A DNA stretch of 64,000 bases from Croceivirga sp. (GTDB lineage: Bacteria; Bacteroidota; Bacteroidia; Flavobacteriales; Flavobacteriaceae), in the NCBI GenBank assembly GCA_028281025.1, contig JANQKR010000011.1:186001-250000 (forward strand), in the 5' to 3' direction. The first letter of the stretch is position 1, and each line of letters opens with the position of its first letter. The notes under the pieces are model-generated. The model worked only from the letters and a program-made list of their open reading frames with translations. It searched no databases and was not told the origin of the DNA. This document shows, in pieces, positions 50,374-60,296 of this stretch. The translations under genes were made by a program, and so were the position numbers.

Positions 50374-51609
50374 ATGGCGAAGGAAAATTTGGAATGTTCG
50401 TTTTGTGGAAGGAAAAAACCGGAAACCAATCTTTTGATTGCGGGCTTGGACGCGCACATCTGTGATCGCTGTATTGAACAAGCGCACAGTATAGTGGCCG
50501 AAGAGTCCAAGCAATCCAAAACCAATGACCTGTCTTCGGAATTGGTCCTTAAAAAGCCATTGGAGATCAAGGATTTTCTGGACACCTTTATTATTGGACA
50601 GGAACGAACCAAAAAGGTGATGTCCGTTGCGGTTTACAACCATTACAAGCGTTTATTACAGCCCTCGAGTAAAGATGATGGGGTGGAAATTCAAAAAAGC
50701 AATATTGTTATGGTTGGTCAAACGGGTACGGGTAAGACCTTGATGGCAAAAACCATTGCCAAAATGCTCAATGTACCCCTGGCCATTGTTGATGCCACGG
50801 TTTTGACCGAAGCGGGTTATGTGGGTGAGGATGTGGAGAGTATTTTGACCCGATTATTGCAGGCAGCGGATTACAATTTGGAGAAAGCCGAAAGGGGTAT
50901 CGTATTTATTGATGAAATTGATAAAATTGCCCGTAAAAGCGACAATCCCTCAATAACCCGTGATGTCTCTGGGGAAGGCGTACAACAGGGCCTACTAAAA
51001 CTGTTGGAAGGGACGGTGGTCAATGTTCCCCCAAAAGGAGGTCGAAAACATCCGGACCAGAAGTTTATTGAAGTAAATACCGAGAACATCCTATTTGTTG
51101 CCGGTGGTGCCTTTGACGGTATAGAACGGATCATCAACAAACGCTTGAACATGCAAGCGGTTGGCTACAGTGCTTCCAAAGCTGAGGATAGACTGGATGC
51201 CGAAAACATTTTACAATACATTATTCCAAAGGATTTAAAGGAATTCGGTTTGATTCCTGAAATTATTGGGCGCCTTCCCGTGCTAACGCATATGAATCCA
51301 TTGGACAGAAAAACGTTGCGTGCCATTCTTACGGAGCCCAAGAATGCCATTATTAAGCAGTACGAAAAGTTATTTGGAATGGACGGGATAACTTTTGATA
51401 TTACGGAACAGGCCTTGAACTATATAGTGGACAAAGCCGTGGAATACAAATTGGGCGCCAGGGGACTCCGATCATTATGCGAGGCCATTTTCACGGATGC
51501 CATGTTTACCCTACCCAGTTCAGAGGAAAAGGAGTTTAAGGTGACCAAGGCCTATGCAGAGGAAAAACTTTCCATGGAGACCATTAAAAAGCTTAAGGCC
51601 GTCTCCTAG
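50374..51609 (+). CDS. clpX: Clp protease ATP-binding subunit ClpX
   Basis: This 411-residue AAA+ unfoldase has a zinc-binding N-domain with Cys8, Cys11, Cys30 and Cys33, Walker A GQTGTGKT at 115-122, Walker [11 protein letters not shown] near 175 and the GYVGEDVES pore-loop region near 145. The C-terminal sensor-2 is in [16 protein letters not shown]. Length is normal. It ends the tig-clpP-clpX group and is followed by a strong terminator. Confidence 0.98.
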   Translation: MAKENLECSFCGRKKPETNLLIAGLDAHICDRCIEQAHSIVAEESKQSKTNDLSSELVLKKPLEIKDFLDTFIIGQERTKKVMSVAVYNHYKRLLQPSSKDDGVEIQKSNIVMVGQTGTGKTLMAKTIAKMLNVPLAIVDATVLTEAGYVGEDVESILTRLLQAADYNLEKAERGIVFIDEIDKIARKSDNPSITRDVSGEGVQQGLLKLLEGTVVNVPPKGGRKHPDQKFIEVNTENILFVAGGAFDGIERIINKRLNMQAVGYSASKAEDRLDAENILQYIIPKDLKEFGLIPEIIGRLPVLTHMNPLDRKTLRAILTEPKNAIIKQYEKLFGMDGITFDITEQALNYIVDKAVEYKLGARGLRSLCEAIFTDAMFTLPSSEEKEFKVTKAYAEEKLSMETIKKLKAVS

Positions 51610-51630
51610 GGAACTAGGATCCCAGTAAAC

Positions 51631-51658
51631 AAAAAAAGGGGCGTTTGCCCCTTTTTTT
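51631..51658 (+). terminator. Terminator after clpX
   Basis: A perfect 12-bp stem AAAAAAAGGGGC (51631-51642) / GCCCCTTTTTTT (51647-51658) with a GTTT loop. The flanking A- and T-tracts make it bidirectional, so it also serves the convergent hydrolase gene. Confidence 0.93.
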
Positions 51659-51677
51659 GTGTGATGTATTGTATTGA

Positions 51678-52217
51678 CTAAACCGCTTTTTGAGTGACTT
51701 TTTGGAGCATCTTAACGCAAACCTCACCAATGATCTTCTCATCCGAATACAGTTCGTGACCAAAACTGGAAACAATTTTAAAATCCACATCCATGGCTTT
51801 GAACCACTTCATGCCGGGTTTAAATTTATCACACTCCCCATAAATCAAGTTGATCTCACAGTCGGGAGCTTTATTTTCAAATCGAATCCGTGTTGGTGAT
51901 ATGGCAGTGAGGGATTTCATGGGCAATCCGTCAAGACCGGCCTTCCATGCAATTGTGCCCCCCATACTAAAAGCCAGTACATGGCATGGTTCGGTTTCTT
52001 TCTTCAACAAATGGGCAACGGCGGTATCGATACCTCCTTCCACAAATGCGCGATGTATGTTTTCCTGCGTCATAACGGGAATATCCAGGTTTGCCAATTG
52101 CTGTATATCATAAAATTCAATATTATAATACTGCTGCAGGTATCCAAAATAAGAAGTGATCCAGAGGCCTTTTTTAATACCCCACATGTCTGATAAGACG
52201 AGTAATTTTTCTGCCAT
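51678..52217 (-). CDS. Small alpha/beta hydrolase
   Basis: The product has 179 residues, starting at 52217 (MAEKLLVLSDMWG). The nucleophile elbow is AFSMGGTIAWKAG near 94, with a later IYGECDKFKPG and a final His in SFGHELYSDE. It is short for the fold and lacks most of a cap domain. The substrate is unknown. It lies 156 bp downstream of the GH3 gene on the same strand. No signal peptide was seen. Confidence 0.78.
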   Translation of the reverse strand: MAEKLLVLSDMWGIKKGLWITSYFGYLQQYYNIEFYDIQQLANLDIPVMTQENIHRAFVEGGIDTAVAHLLKKETEPCHVLAFSMGGTIAWKAGLDGLPMKSLTAISPTRIRFENKAPDCEINLIYGECDKFKPGMKWFKAMDVDFKIVSSFGHELYSDEKIIGEVCVKMLQKVTQKAV

Positions 52218-52373
52218 TGTAAATGATTGTTGTAAGTTTTGGTGACCCAAAGGTGACTACAAAACGAAGCAATTCCTAAAATATTGGTTCAGTTTCAATT
52301 TTTGTTCGATAAACTACGGGAAGTTACGAAAACGTTTTCGTAAATCATTTGAAGTCTGTATCAAATGACGTGA

Positions 52374-53900
52374 TTAGTGTACGGATTGCCTGTTTAAATC
52401 CATAAGTTCTTCCAAATGTTCGCGGGAATTGGACAATCGCGGAATCTTATGCTGCCCACCCAATTTGTTCTTGGACTTTAACCAATCATAAAACAGATCT
52501 TCCCGTGCCATGTGGACACGTGGCATCTTTAAGGTAATGTTGTTATAGCGTTTGGCCTCATAATCGGAATTAAGTGATTTTAAGGCATTGTCCATCAATT
52601 CAATAAAATAATTGAGGTTTTCCGGGGCCCTGCGAAACTCAATGATCCATTCATGGGACCCCTTTTCGGTACCGTTCATAAAAATGGGGGCCGCCGTATA
52701 ATCCTTAATTTCCGAACCTGTCTTTTTACAGACCTGTTCCAGCGCTTCTTCCGCATTTTCAATGATCAACTCCTCACCAAAAGCATTGATGTGATGTTTG
52801 GTACGACCCGTTATCCGAATGCGATACGGGTCCAGGGAGGTAAATCGAACCGTATCCCCAATTTTATAGCGCCATAGCCCGGCATTGGTGCTAATGACCA
52901 TGGCATAATTGATTCCCGTTCGAACCTCCCAAATGGGAATGGCCCGCTGCTCCTCTTTGCCATAGGAATCCATAGGTATGAACTCATAAAAAATACCATA
53001 ATCCAACATCAGCAATAAGTCCTCGGAATTGTTCCGGTCCTGTATGCCAAAAAAACCCTCCGAAGCATTATAGGTTTCGTAATAGTTGAATCGTTTTCTG
53101 GGCAACAGTTTTTTATATTGGTCCCGATAGGGTGCGAAACTCACCCCCCCATGAAAATAGACCTCCAAATTCTCCCAAATCTCAAAAAGGTGGCTTTTTC
53201 CCGTTTTTTCCAACACATTGTTCAACAATACCAACATCCATGAAGGCACCCCTGCCAAGCTTGTTACATTTTCCTTGATACTCTCTTCTATAATGGCGTC
53301 CATCTTTAGTTCCCATTCGCTCATCAAGGACACCTTATTGCTCGGTGTGCTGCTATATTCCGCCCACAAAGGCATATTATCTATAAGAATGGCGGAAAGG
53401 TCCCCAAAAAAGCTCCCGTTGTCCTCGTACAGTTCCTTACTCCCCCCCAACCGCAAACTTTTGCCGTTGAACAGTTGTGAGTTCTCATTATTGTTCAGGT
53501 ACAGGCAGAGTAAATCCTTTCCCGATTTGTAGTGACAGTCCTCCAGCGCCTCCATACTTACCGGAATAAATTTGCTTTTCGCATTGGTAGTGCCACTGCT
53601 CTTTGCAAACCATTTAATATGGGTGGGCCAAAACACATTCTGCTCCCCCCTTCGGGTACGTTCGATCATTGGTGCAATGCACTCATAACTGACAATGGGC
53701 ACACGCTCCGTAAAATCCTCATAGGTGGTAATGGAATCAAAATGGTGCATTTTACCTACTTCCGTGTCCTTGGCATAGTCAAACAACTGGCGTAGGACCT
53801 CTTGCTGCACATCCACCGGGTATTTTATGAAAAGCTCAATTTGGTGGTACCGCTTTTTTAGCAACCAGGAAGCAATGGAATTGAATAACGGTATTGGCAT
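52374..53900 (-). CDS. GH3 (auxin-responsive promoter) family protein
   Basis: The product has 508 residues, starting at 53900 (MPIPLFNSIASWL). The ATP-binding motif SSGTTNAKSKFIPV is near 110, AGVPSWML near 210, YNASEGFFGIQD near 268 and the RITGRTKHHINAFGEEL hinge near 355. Plant GH3 enzymes adenylate a carboxylic acid and join it to an amino acid. In Bacteroidota the family is widespread but its substrate is not known to me. It is divergent from a DUF2797 gene, with a 77-bp spacer holding the 12-bp palindrome AACCGGCCGGTT (53914-53925). Confidence 0.93.
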   Translation of the reverse strand: MPIPLFNSIASWLLKKRYHQIELFIKYPVDVQQEVLRQLFDYAKDTEVGKMHHFDSITTYEDFTERVPIVSYECIAPMIERTRRGEQNVFWPTHIKWFAKSSGTTNAKSKFIPVSMEALEDCHYKSGKDLLCLYLNNNENSQLFNGKSLRLGGSKELYEDNGSFFGDLSAILIDNMPLWAEYSSTPSNKVSLMSEWELKMDAIIEESIKENVTSLAGVPSWMLVLLNNVLEKTGKSHLFEIWENLEVYFHGGVSFAPYRDQYKKLLPRKRFNYYETYNASEGFFGIQDRNNSEDLLLMLDYGIFYEFIPMDSYGKEEQRAIPIWEVRTGINYAMVISTNAGLWRYKIGDTVRFTSLDPYRIRITGRTKHHINAFGEELIIENAEEALEQVCKKTGSEIKDYTAAPIFMNGTEKGSHEWIIEFRRAPENLNYFIELMDNALKSLNSDYEAKRYNNITLKMPRVHMAREDLFYDWLKSKNKLGGQHKIPRLSNSREHLEELMDLNRQSVH

Positions 53901-53977
53901 TTTGGGTATCTTTAACCGGCCGGTTTGGCCAGTAGCTAAAATAACCTTTATTTCAAATTTGTTCAAACAACCTTACT

Positions 53978-54772
53978 ATGCTTTACGAAGGGGTCCTACG
54001 AAAAATGCGAACCGAAATGGGTTCGCCCATCCAGTATTACTTGATGCTGGAGGACGATGTCCTCAATCTTAACCAGGCCTTGAACAAAAAACTCAAAATT
54101 CAATTTATCAAGTACCAATGTCTTGGCACCGGTAAAAATGAACCCATTTACCGCCAAGGATTTTGTAAATCATATTTTTTTGAATCTGCGGAAGCAGGTG
54201 ATTGGATAATGCGACCCGAACTCAGCAAAGCACACCTGAACATAGAGGACCGTGATCTGGAATATGAAAAAAGAATGCAGCTACAACCCCATATCGTGTA
54301 TTTGGCCAATAGCAGTAATGTTAAGGTCGGGGTAACGCGAAAGACACAGGTCCCCACCCGATGGATCGATCAGGGGGCCCATGAGGCCATAGAAATTGTA
54401 GAAGTACCCAACCGCTACCTAGCCGGAATTACCGAAGTGGCCCTCAAGGAACATGTGAGCGACAAGACCAGTTGGCAAAAAATGTTAAAAAACGATTTGG
54501 AGGACTTGGATTTGGTGGAATGGCGCAACAAATTAAAACCCTTTATCCCGGAAGAGGCCTCAAAATACTTTCTTGAAGATCATACGGAGACCCATCTGGA
54601 ATTCCCCGTATTGCAATATCCCCAAAAGGTAAAAAGTCTGAATCTGGAGAAAACCCCAAGCTATGAAGGGGTGTTAAAGGGCATAAAAGGGCAATACCTC
54701 CTTTTTGAGGACCAAACCGTTTTTAATGTCCGGGGAAGTGAAGGCTATTATGTGGGGATTGATATCACTTAA
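53978..54772 (+). CDS. DUF2797 family protein
   Basis: This 264-residue protein begins MLYEGVLRKMRTEMG. It has Cys in YQCLGTG and RQGFCKSYFFESAE, a central VKVGVTRKTQVPTRWIDQG motif, and a C-terminal KGIKGQYLLFEDQTVFNVR. DUF2797 proteins contain GIY-YIG-like elements and putative metal-binding cysteines but have no assigned role. No signal peptide. It is divergent from the GH3 gene, a pairing I associate with flavobacteria. Confidence 0.87.
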   Translation: MLYEGVLRKMRTEMGSPIQYYLMLEDDVLNLNQALNKKLKIQFIKYQCLGTGKNEPIYRQGFCKSYFFESAEAGDWIMRPELSKAHLNIEDRDLEYEKRMQLQPHIVYLANSSNVKVGVTRKTQVPTRWIDQGAHEAIEIVEVPNRYLAGITEVALKEHVSDKTSWQKMLKNDLEDLDLVEWRNKLKPFIPEEASKYFLEDHTETHLEFPVLQYPQKVKSLNLEKTPSYEGVLKGIKGQYLLFEDQTVFNVRGSEGYYVGIDIT

Positions 54773-55019
54773 GGATATCATGGCCATATGGTCATACACA
54801 ATTATATTGCCTGTGGCCCAAACAACCGAAATAAAAAAAGTGACCTGATAATTAGGATGTAAGGTCCATTGTATTTCCACTTATCCCTTTTTACGTCCAT
54901 TTATTACTATTCTATTTTTTCAGTGCAGGGATTTACCCAATTTAGATGACAAAATCCTTCACAAGACCGTGGTAAGGCATTGGAGTCAGAATGTCTTTAT
55001 ACCATGAATATCCACTTTA
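54773..55019. other. Spacer at the left edge of a probable variable region
   Basis: These 247 bp of A+T-rich DNA lie between DUF2797 and the TMTC-like gene. Only short palindromes (CCATATGG and ATGGCCAT near 54780) were seen. No gene, RNA or clear promoter is recognised. Confidence 0.4.
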
Positions 55020-56765
55020 ATGAAAAAGCTACTTCCATTTTTTATACTAGGTGTCCCCGTGATTGTTTTGTATATGAATAGTGTCGGGTATGGATTTATT
55101 GCCATTGATGATGGAAATCAAGTTTTGGACAATGTGATCATCCATGAGTTGACCGGTGAAAATTTGAAATCAATTTTCACTACTGATACCATAAAGATGT
55201 ATCAACCACTGACCTCTTTGTGCTTTGCCCTTATCATTGCACTTTTTGGATTTAAGACCGCGACCGCCTTCCATGTCTTTAGCATTTCGGTACACATTAT
55301 CAATACTTTTCTGGTCTATATCCTTGGAAAACGCCTTTTTTCAAATAGAATAAACCCCTACCTCATTCCTTTGCTCTTTGCCTTGCACCCATTGGCCGTA
55401 GAGGCCGTTTCCTGGGTTTCGGCCACGAGTACGGTCCTGTTTACCTGTTTCTTTTTAATGGCAACAATTCAATATGATCGATACCTGGAGCATACTAAAA
55501 GAAAATACTACGTCTATTCCATTCTGCTTTTTTTATTGGGATGCTTTTCCAAAGTACAAATCATACCTTTTGTTGGAATTTTGTTTTTATTGGATTATTT
55601 ACGGGGTGAAAAACTGATTGATGCCAAAAGAATACTTTCAAAAATTCCTTTTGTTACCATTGCACTCATTTTCCTTTTTGTTGGTTTAAGCTTTAGACAG
55701 GACCAATCCGGTTTTTCAGGCGATTATAACCCCATATACCTTGTGCCTTCACAACTTGCCTGGTATATCTATAAGTCTTTCGTTCCCATTAAATTGGGAA
55801 TAGTATACGATTGGCCCGAACAAATTAAAAGTTCATGGTTTTTTGTTTCCATAGGAATAGTGATCGCTGTCGGCTACCTTTCTTTTGTAAAGCGAAAAAA
55901 TAAACTGTTTGTATTTGGGATTTTGTTCTTTTTGTCCAACATCATTTTGCACACCACTTTCTTCACAAAATTTTTGAGCCCCTTCGCCGATCGATATGGT
56001 TACCTTTCCACACTGGGCATTTGGATTGCCCTATTTAGTTTGGTGGAACAAAAGCAAAAAAGAACTGCGTCAATTATCGGGGTCCTTGTTTTGGGATCGT
56101 TTTTTGGAATGGCCAAAGTCCAAACCACGTACTGGAAGGATACCATAACATTGTGGTCAAATAATTTAAAACATCAAAAGTCAACTTTTTCAAATGGAAT
56201 GCGTGGCAATTTGTATTATGAAAAGAAGATGTATGCAGAGGCAAAAAGGGATTTCGAGAAAGTGGACCAAAAACCCGATTACAGGTTTGAGCCCGAAAAA
56301 TATGGCTATTTATACGGCTCCTTGGGTATGATGACCACAGAAAGCGACCCGAAGAAATCAGCGGAGTATTTTAGCAAAGCGGCCAGTTTATATCCTACCC
56401 TGCCCAACATGGAAAACGCAGGTAAGGCCTACCAGAAGATCAAATCGTATGACACAGCCGAAGCGTACTATCTACACTGTTTAAAAACAAACAAGAATCC
56501 ACGGTTTTATATGAATTTAAGTTCGCTTTACTATGAAATGAAACGATTCGATAAGGGAATATATATTCTGACCCAGGCGATAGACTCTAGACTTGAAGAA
56601 GCGATCTTTTATAAGATGAGATGTGTTTTTAGAATTGAAGAAAGGCAATTTGAATTAGCGGCCGACGATTTCAAAAAAGCTAAAAAACTTCTTCAGCAAA
56701 GTAATCATACGGATCCAGACCCCATATTAACAACGTTGGAAGGCGTATTAAGGAACTATCTTTAA
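55020..56765 (+). CDS. Polytopic membrane protein with C-terminal TPRs (TMTC/GT-C-like)
   Basis: The product has 581 residues. About ten membrane helices fill the first 370 residues, with an acidic loop FIAIDDGNQV near 27 after the first helix, as in GT-C glycosyltransferases, and HPLAVEAVSWVSATSTVL near 118, which is characteristic of TMTC-type O-mannosyltransferases and DUF1736 proteins. Residues 380-575 are tetratricopeptide-like helices. It may transfer a sugar from a polyprenyl donor to exported proteins; that is inferred from the fold. It is monocistronic and sits beside a toxin-antitoxin pair in a region that looks inserted between conserved genes. Confidence 0.78.
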   Translation: MKKLLPFFILGVPVIVLYMNSVGYGFIAIDDGNQVLDNVIIHELTGENLKSIFTTDTIKMYQPLTSLCFALIIALFGFKTATAFHVFSISVHIINTFLVYILGKRLFSNRINPYLIPLLFALHPLAVEAVSWVSATSTVLFTCFFLMATIQYDRYLEHTKRKYYVYSILLFLLGCFSKVQIIPFVGILFLLDYLRGEKLIDAKRILSKIPFVTIALIFLFVGLSFRQDQSGFSGDYNPIYLVPSQLAWYIYKSFVPIKLGIVYDWPEQIKSSWFFVSIGIVIAVGYLSFVKRKNKLFVFGILFFLSNIILHTTFFTKFLSPFADRYGYLSTLGIWIALFSLVEQKQKRTASIIGVLVLGSFFGMAKVQTTYWKDTITLWSNNLKHQKSTFSNGMRGNLYYEKKMYAEAKRDFEKVDQKPDYRFEPEKYGYLYGSLGMMTTESDPKKSAEYFSKAASLYPTLPNMENAGKAYQKIKSYDTAEAYYLHCLKTNKNPRFYMNLSSLYYEMKRFDKGIYILTQAIDSRLEEAIFYKMRCVFRIEERQFELAADDFKKAKKLLQQSNHTDPDPILTTLEGVLRNYL

Positions 56766-56777
56766 GCCATAGCAGTC

Positions 56778-56870
56778 ATGGAAAATACAACCTACTCCAA
56801 TTTTTGGTTGATGTTAGAGGACACTTATACCAACGAGAAGCCTGAACTACTACGGAAAACCAGAATTTGA
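56778..56870 (+). CDS. Very small open frame (30 codons), unknown
   Basis: An ATG 12 bp after the TMTC-like stop opens a 30-residue frame rich in E, T and N, ending KPELLRKTRI before TGA. It has no recognisable similarity. It may be a remnant of a longer gene cut by past rearrangement, a leader peptide for parDE, or chance. Confidence 0.2.
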   Translation: MENTTYSNFWLMLEDTYTNEKPELLRKTRI

Positions 56871-56907
56871 GTCATTTTTGGTGTATATTTGCATCAAATA
56901 GCTGTTT

Positions 56908-57147
56908 ATGCCCAGACAAAGTATCTCTTTTACAAAACCCAATGACGAGTGGCTGAAATCCCAAGTGGACAATCAAGAATATTCCAGTAAAAGTGAGTTG
57001 GTCAATGATCTTGTCCGACAGGCAAGAAAGCAACAGGCCCAAATCGACTGGATCAAAACCAAACTGGAAAAAGCTGAGAAAAGTGGATTCACAAGCGATG
57101 GTAAAGACGAGATTTTAAAACAGTCCAAGGCCATGCGCAATGGCTAA
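56908..57147 (+). CDS. ParD-like antitoxin
   Basis: This 79-residue antitoxin has an N-terminal ribbon-helix-helix (RQSISFTKPNDEWLKSQV and SKSELVNDLVRQARK) that binds operator DNA, and a helical C-terminal part that wraps the toxin. It overlaps the toxin gene by 8 bp. A TATATTTG box at 56884-56891 is a likely -7 element; the antitoxin probably represses it. Confidence 0.88.
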   Translation: MPRQSISFTKPNDEWLKSQVDNQEYSSKSELVNDLVRQARKQQAQIDWIKTKLEKAEKSGFTSDGKDEILKQSKAMRNG

Positions 57148-57427
57148 TTACCGATTAAGCAACGAAGCCAAAAATGACCTGATTCGAATCCACCACCACG
57201 GAATTGAGAAATTTGGACGTTTACAGGCCGACAACTATTTCGCAACTTTTTTTGAGTGCTTCGAGATCATCGCACAACGACCGTTTTCTTTCGAGTCCAT
57301 CGACTATATAAAAAAAGGGTACAGACGTTGTGTCTGTGGTGCAGACAGTATCTTTTTCAGGGTTAATGGGGACATGATCGAAATCATGGCCATAATCGGA
57401 AGGCAGGACTTGAACAATATACTCTAG
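57140..57427 (+). CDS. ParE/RelE-superfamily toxin
   Basis: This 95-residue toxin has the typical start YRLSNEAKNDLIRIHHHGIE, a central YIKKGYRRCVCGADSIFFRV strand pair and the terminal IMAIIGRQD. ParE proteins poison DNA gyrase; RelE relatives cut mRNA. The residue pattern fits ParE. Its gene starts within the end of the antitoxin gene. Confidence 0.9.
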   Translation: MANYRLSNEAKNDLIRIHHHGIEKFGRLQADNYFATFFECFEIIAQRPFSFESIDYIKKGYRRCVCGADSIFFRVNGDMIEIMAIIGRQDLNNIL

Positions 57428-57585
57428 GGCATTTGTCAATTATTTACTCCCCTATTTCGCTTAACTTCATACGTATACCATCATCACCAGATGGATTGGT
57501 ATGCTTCAACAGACCAGGGATCGTACAAGGCAAGAACAAATCATAACCAATATCGATGATGTCAACTATGCTTTCGAGGTACCCT

Positions 57586-60264
57586 TTATTGGGTCGTATC
57601 CTTTTTCTTTTTAAGCAATCCACCAAGGATACTTTTTGCTGCTTCTTTCACTTCATCCTTTTTGGCCGCTGTGGTATCCGTTTGTTCCGCATCTTTTTTA
57701 CCGCCCAATAACCCCCCAAGGGCCTCTGTTACCCCAGAACCCTGGGTTTGGGTACTATCGGTTTTATCGTCTTTTAAAAGTCCCCCAATCAAATCCCTTG
57801 CCTTGTCCTTTCCCTGGTTCAGCAATTTCTGTTTCTGGATTTCCACCAGTTCCGTAGTAAGGCTTTTGACACCAGAAGTCAAATCCGTGCTTACTTTGGG
57901 ACTGGTATAGTTCCCTCCAATGGTAGCGGTCACCGGAATGGTCAAATCCTTAAGGCTGTCATCATTAATTTTTGCGATCAAAGTGTTGACCTCATCCCCT
58001 AGGTATTTTGCAGGAATGTCCAGGGAAGCGGTATAGGCCAATTGTTGGTCAAACGTATGTCCCCCGGATACATTGATCACAATATCCTGATAGGTAATGG
58101 CAAAGGGTTGTACACTTACTTTGCCGCCGTTGAATGACAAGGCCGTTTTGAGGTCGTTCAAATTCAATTGGCCCAAGTCCAAAAACGTAAACTGTCCATC
58201 CAGCGCCGTCAATAAGGGCGCGTTTTTGGTATCCACTTTGGCGGAAAGCAATTGCGCCAATAGATCTCCCGAGAGTGTCCCCAGATTGGGGGTCATATCC
58301 TCCTTTAAATTACCCGATAGTTTAATATCCGTATTCAAACGCCCCTCCAAAGCATTGGCCACTGGAGCCAGTGCTTTGAACATATCCAACAATTGAAAGG
58401 ACTCACTGATCTTAATCGCATCCAGGCCCATCGCCATATCAAAGGTTGGCGTCTCCGGTTTAGTGGATACCGAACCGTTCAGTTTTACCTTCCCATCAAA
58501 AATGGAGGAGGTAACATCTTCCAAATAGGCCGTTTCATCCTTGATTCGCAAGCGACCGGACATATTTTTTAGGGCCAGATTATCATAAAGCACGTTTTGT
58601 GCACTGGCATCGATGGTACAATCCAAGAACGATGGAATTTGAACACGCTCCGAAACTTCCGGAGTGGTCCCTCCTTCCCCATCGCTATTGGTTTCCTCCG
58701 TCATAAAATCGTTTACTGCGAAGGTGTTGGATTGCAGACTAAAGTTTCCCTCTATATTTTCCTTATTAAAAAGATAGCCAAGAAGATTGTCAATAGTACC
58801 ATTGGCTTTAAAGTCCGTCTGCCCTGTTTTTCCCTCAAAGGCATCCAAGGAAACCGTATTGGGTGTAAAGCTCACCGAAGCATCCGAAATGGCAATGGGG
58901 TTTTTAAGTTCCTTGGAATTGTAGTGAAAACCCGTTAATCTTGCCGTGCCGCTGGTCTTTGTATTTTCATAGCGATGGTTTTCCACGGAGGCCATGTCAA
59001 AGGCGGTGGTTACATCGGCCTGTACGATACCCGTAAGATCATAATCCGCCGGTAGCGGATATGCCTGTGAGATATTGGCCAGGTTAATGACACCATCCGC
59101 ATGCAAATCCACTTTTGCATTCCCCAACAACTCTTTAATCTTGGCATTGAGGTTGAATTGATCCTCATCAATCTTAAAGGAAAGTCGATTGATATCCACA
59201 TAGGTGTCCTCAACAATACCGGTTTGATTATAAATTTGTGTATCGATGTATACGTTTTCCACCGCTTTTGGTAAATCCGGATAGTTAAAGGAGGCATTTT
59301 GCGAATTGATACCGATGGTAAACGTGGGAATATGGACATCGTCCACAATACCTTTAAACTGTCCGTTTACCTCAAAATTCCCCGTGGTCTCCACATCCTC
59401 AATGTTTTTGGAATACGCTTCCGGGATGACCGCCAAGAAGTTTTTAAAATCCGATGAAGGCGTTTTAAACGTAACATCCACCTCCTGATTGTCCTCATTG
59501 AGTTGCACAAAACCATCAAAGACCAAAGGCAGTTGATTCACTAGTGCCTTGTTCTCCAAAAAAGAATATTTGTTTTGGGTCAAATCAATACCAATAAGGG
59601 CATCCAGGGCCACTTTATTCTTATTGAGATATGCCGTACTATCCATTTCGAAGGAGACCAGGGCATCCGTCCTTGTCTTCAATTGTGAACTTTCCAGCGA
59701 CAGATCACCAGTCCCCGAATGGTTCATTTCCGAAATGACCAAATGCATTCCACTGGAGAAATCGTCATAGACCACCTCGGAATTCGTAATACCATACTCC
59801 TGTAGGTCCAGTGTGAAGTTCGTGCTGGTTCCTTCCTCACTTGATGGTGCGGTTTCCTTTTCCAGGGCAATATCATAGTTGGCGTTTTCGGCTTCGTCCA
59901 CTTGAATGTGCAAAACAGCACCATCTATCGTAAGCTTGCGTATTCCAATGGGATCATCCGCACTTTTGAACAGTTCCTTTATGGACATATCCAAAGCAAT
60001 GTCCCGCGCAGCAAATAGGGTATCCCCCTCAAAAGGGGCCTTATTCACCAGGGAAATCCCTTTTAAATCCACATAGGCATACGGAAAGCTTTTGATCAAA
60101 CTGAGATTGGCCTCTTCAAAATTTAAAGTGGCATTGATGTTTTGATTGACCTTATTCTTTATAATATCGGCAATTTTTCCTTCCAAAAAGAAAGGAAGGG
60201 CAATAACGAGGCCCAGGAAGACCAAAATCAATATTCCCAAAACCCGGAGGATCTTTTTCTTCAT
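57586..60264 (-). CDS. AsmA-like inner-membrane protein
   Basis: The product has 892 residues. A single N-terminal membrane helix (about 5-27) is followed by a large periplasmic region of repeating beta-strand units with the AsmA N-domain (LNFEEANLSLIKSFPYAYVDL near 46) and an AsmA-like C-domain (DALKISESF-like DAIKISESFQLLDMF near 625). The end is charged and low in complexity (KKDEVKEAAKSILGGLLKKKK). AsmA/TamB-type proteins bridge the periplasm and are thought to move phospholipids to the outer membrane. It stands alone, with the queuosine transporter upstream on the same strand. Confidence 0.88.
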   Translation of the reverse strand: MKKKILRVLGILILVFLGLVIALPFFLEGKIADIIKNKVNQNINATLNFEEANLSLIKSFPYAYVDLKGISLVNKAPFEGDTLFAARDIALDMSIKELFKSADDPIGIRKLTIDGAVLHIQVDEAENANYDIALEKETAPSSEEGTSTNFTLDLQEYGITNSEVVYDDFSSGMHLVISEMNHSGTGDLSLESSQLKTRTDALVSFEMDSTAYLNKNKVALDALIGIDLTQNKYSFLENKALVNQLPLVFDGFVQLNEDNQEVDVTFKTPSSDFKNFLAVIPEAYSKNIEDVETTGNFEVNGQFKGIVDDVHIPTFTIGINSQNASFNYPDLPKAVENVYIDTQIYNQTGIVEDTYVDINRLSFKIDEDQFNLNAKIKELLGNAKVDLHADGVINLANISQAYPLPADYDLTGIVQADVTTAFDMASVENHRYENTKTSGTARLTGFHYNSKELKNPIAISDASVSFTPNTVSLDAFEGKTGQTDFKANGTIDNLLGYLFNKENIEGNFSLQSNTFAVNDFMTEETNSDGEGGTTPEVSERVQIPSFLDCTIDASAQNVLYDNLALKNMSGRLRIKDETAYLEDVTSSIFDGKVKLNGSVSTKPETPTFDMAMGLDAIKISESFQLLDMFKALAPVANALEGRLNTDIKLSGNLKEDMTPNLGTLSGDLLAQLLSAKVDTKNAPLLTALDGQFTFLDLGQLNLNDLKTALSFNGGKVSVQPFAITYQDIVINVSGGHTFDQQLAYTASLDIPAKYLGDEVNTLIAKINDDSLKDLTIPVTATIGGNYTSPKVSTDLTSGVKSLTTELVEIQKQKLLNQGKDKARDLIGGLLKDDKTDSTQTQGSGVTEALGGLLGGKKDAEQTDTTAAKKDEVKEAAKSILGGLLKKKKDTTQ

Positions 60265-60296
60265 GCTGCTATTTTTTTACAAGAAACGAAGGAAAA

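Noticed and set aside
57444-57626. 60-codon minus-strand frame overlapping the end of the AsmA-like gene
   Set aside because: It starts with a rare codon inside the AsmA gene, has no recognised similarity and no promoter; at most a gene remnant.
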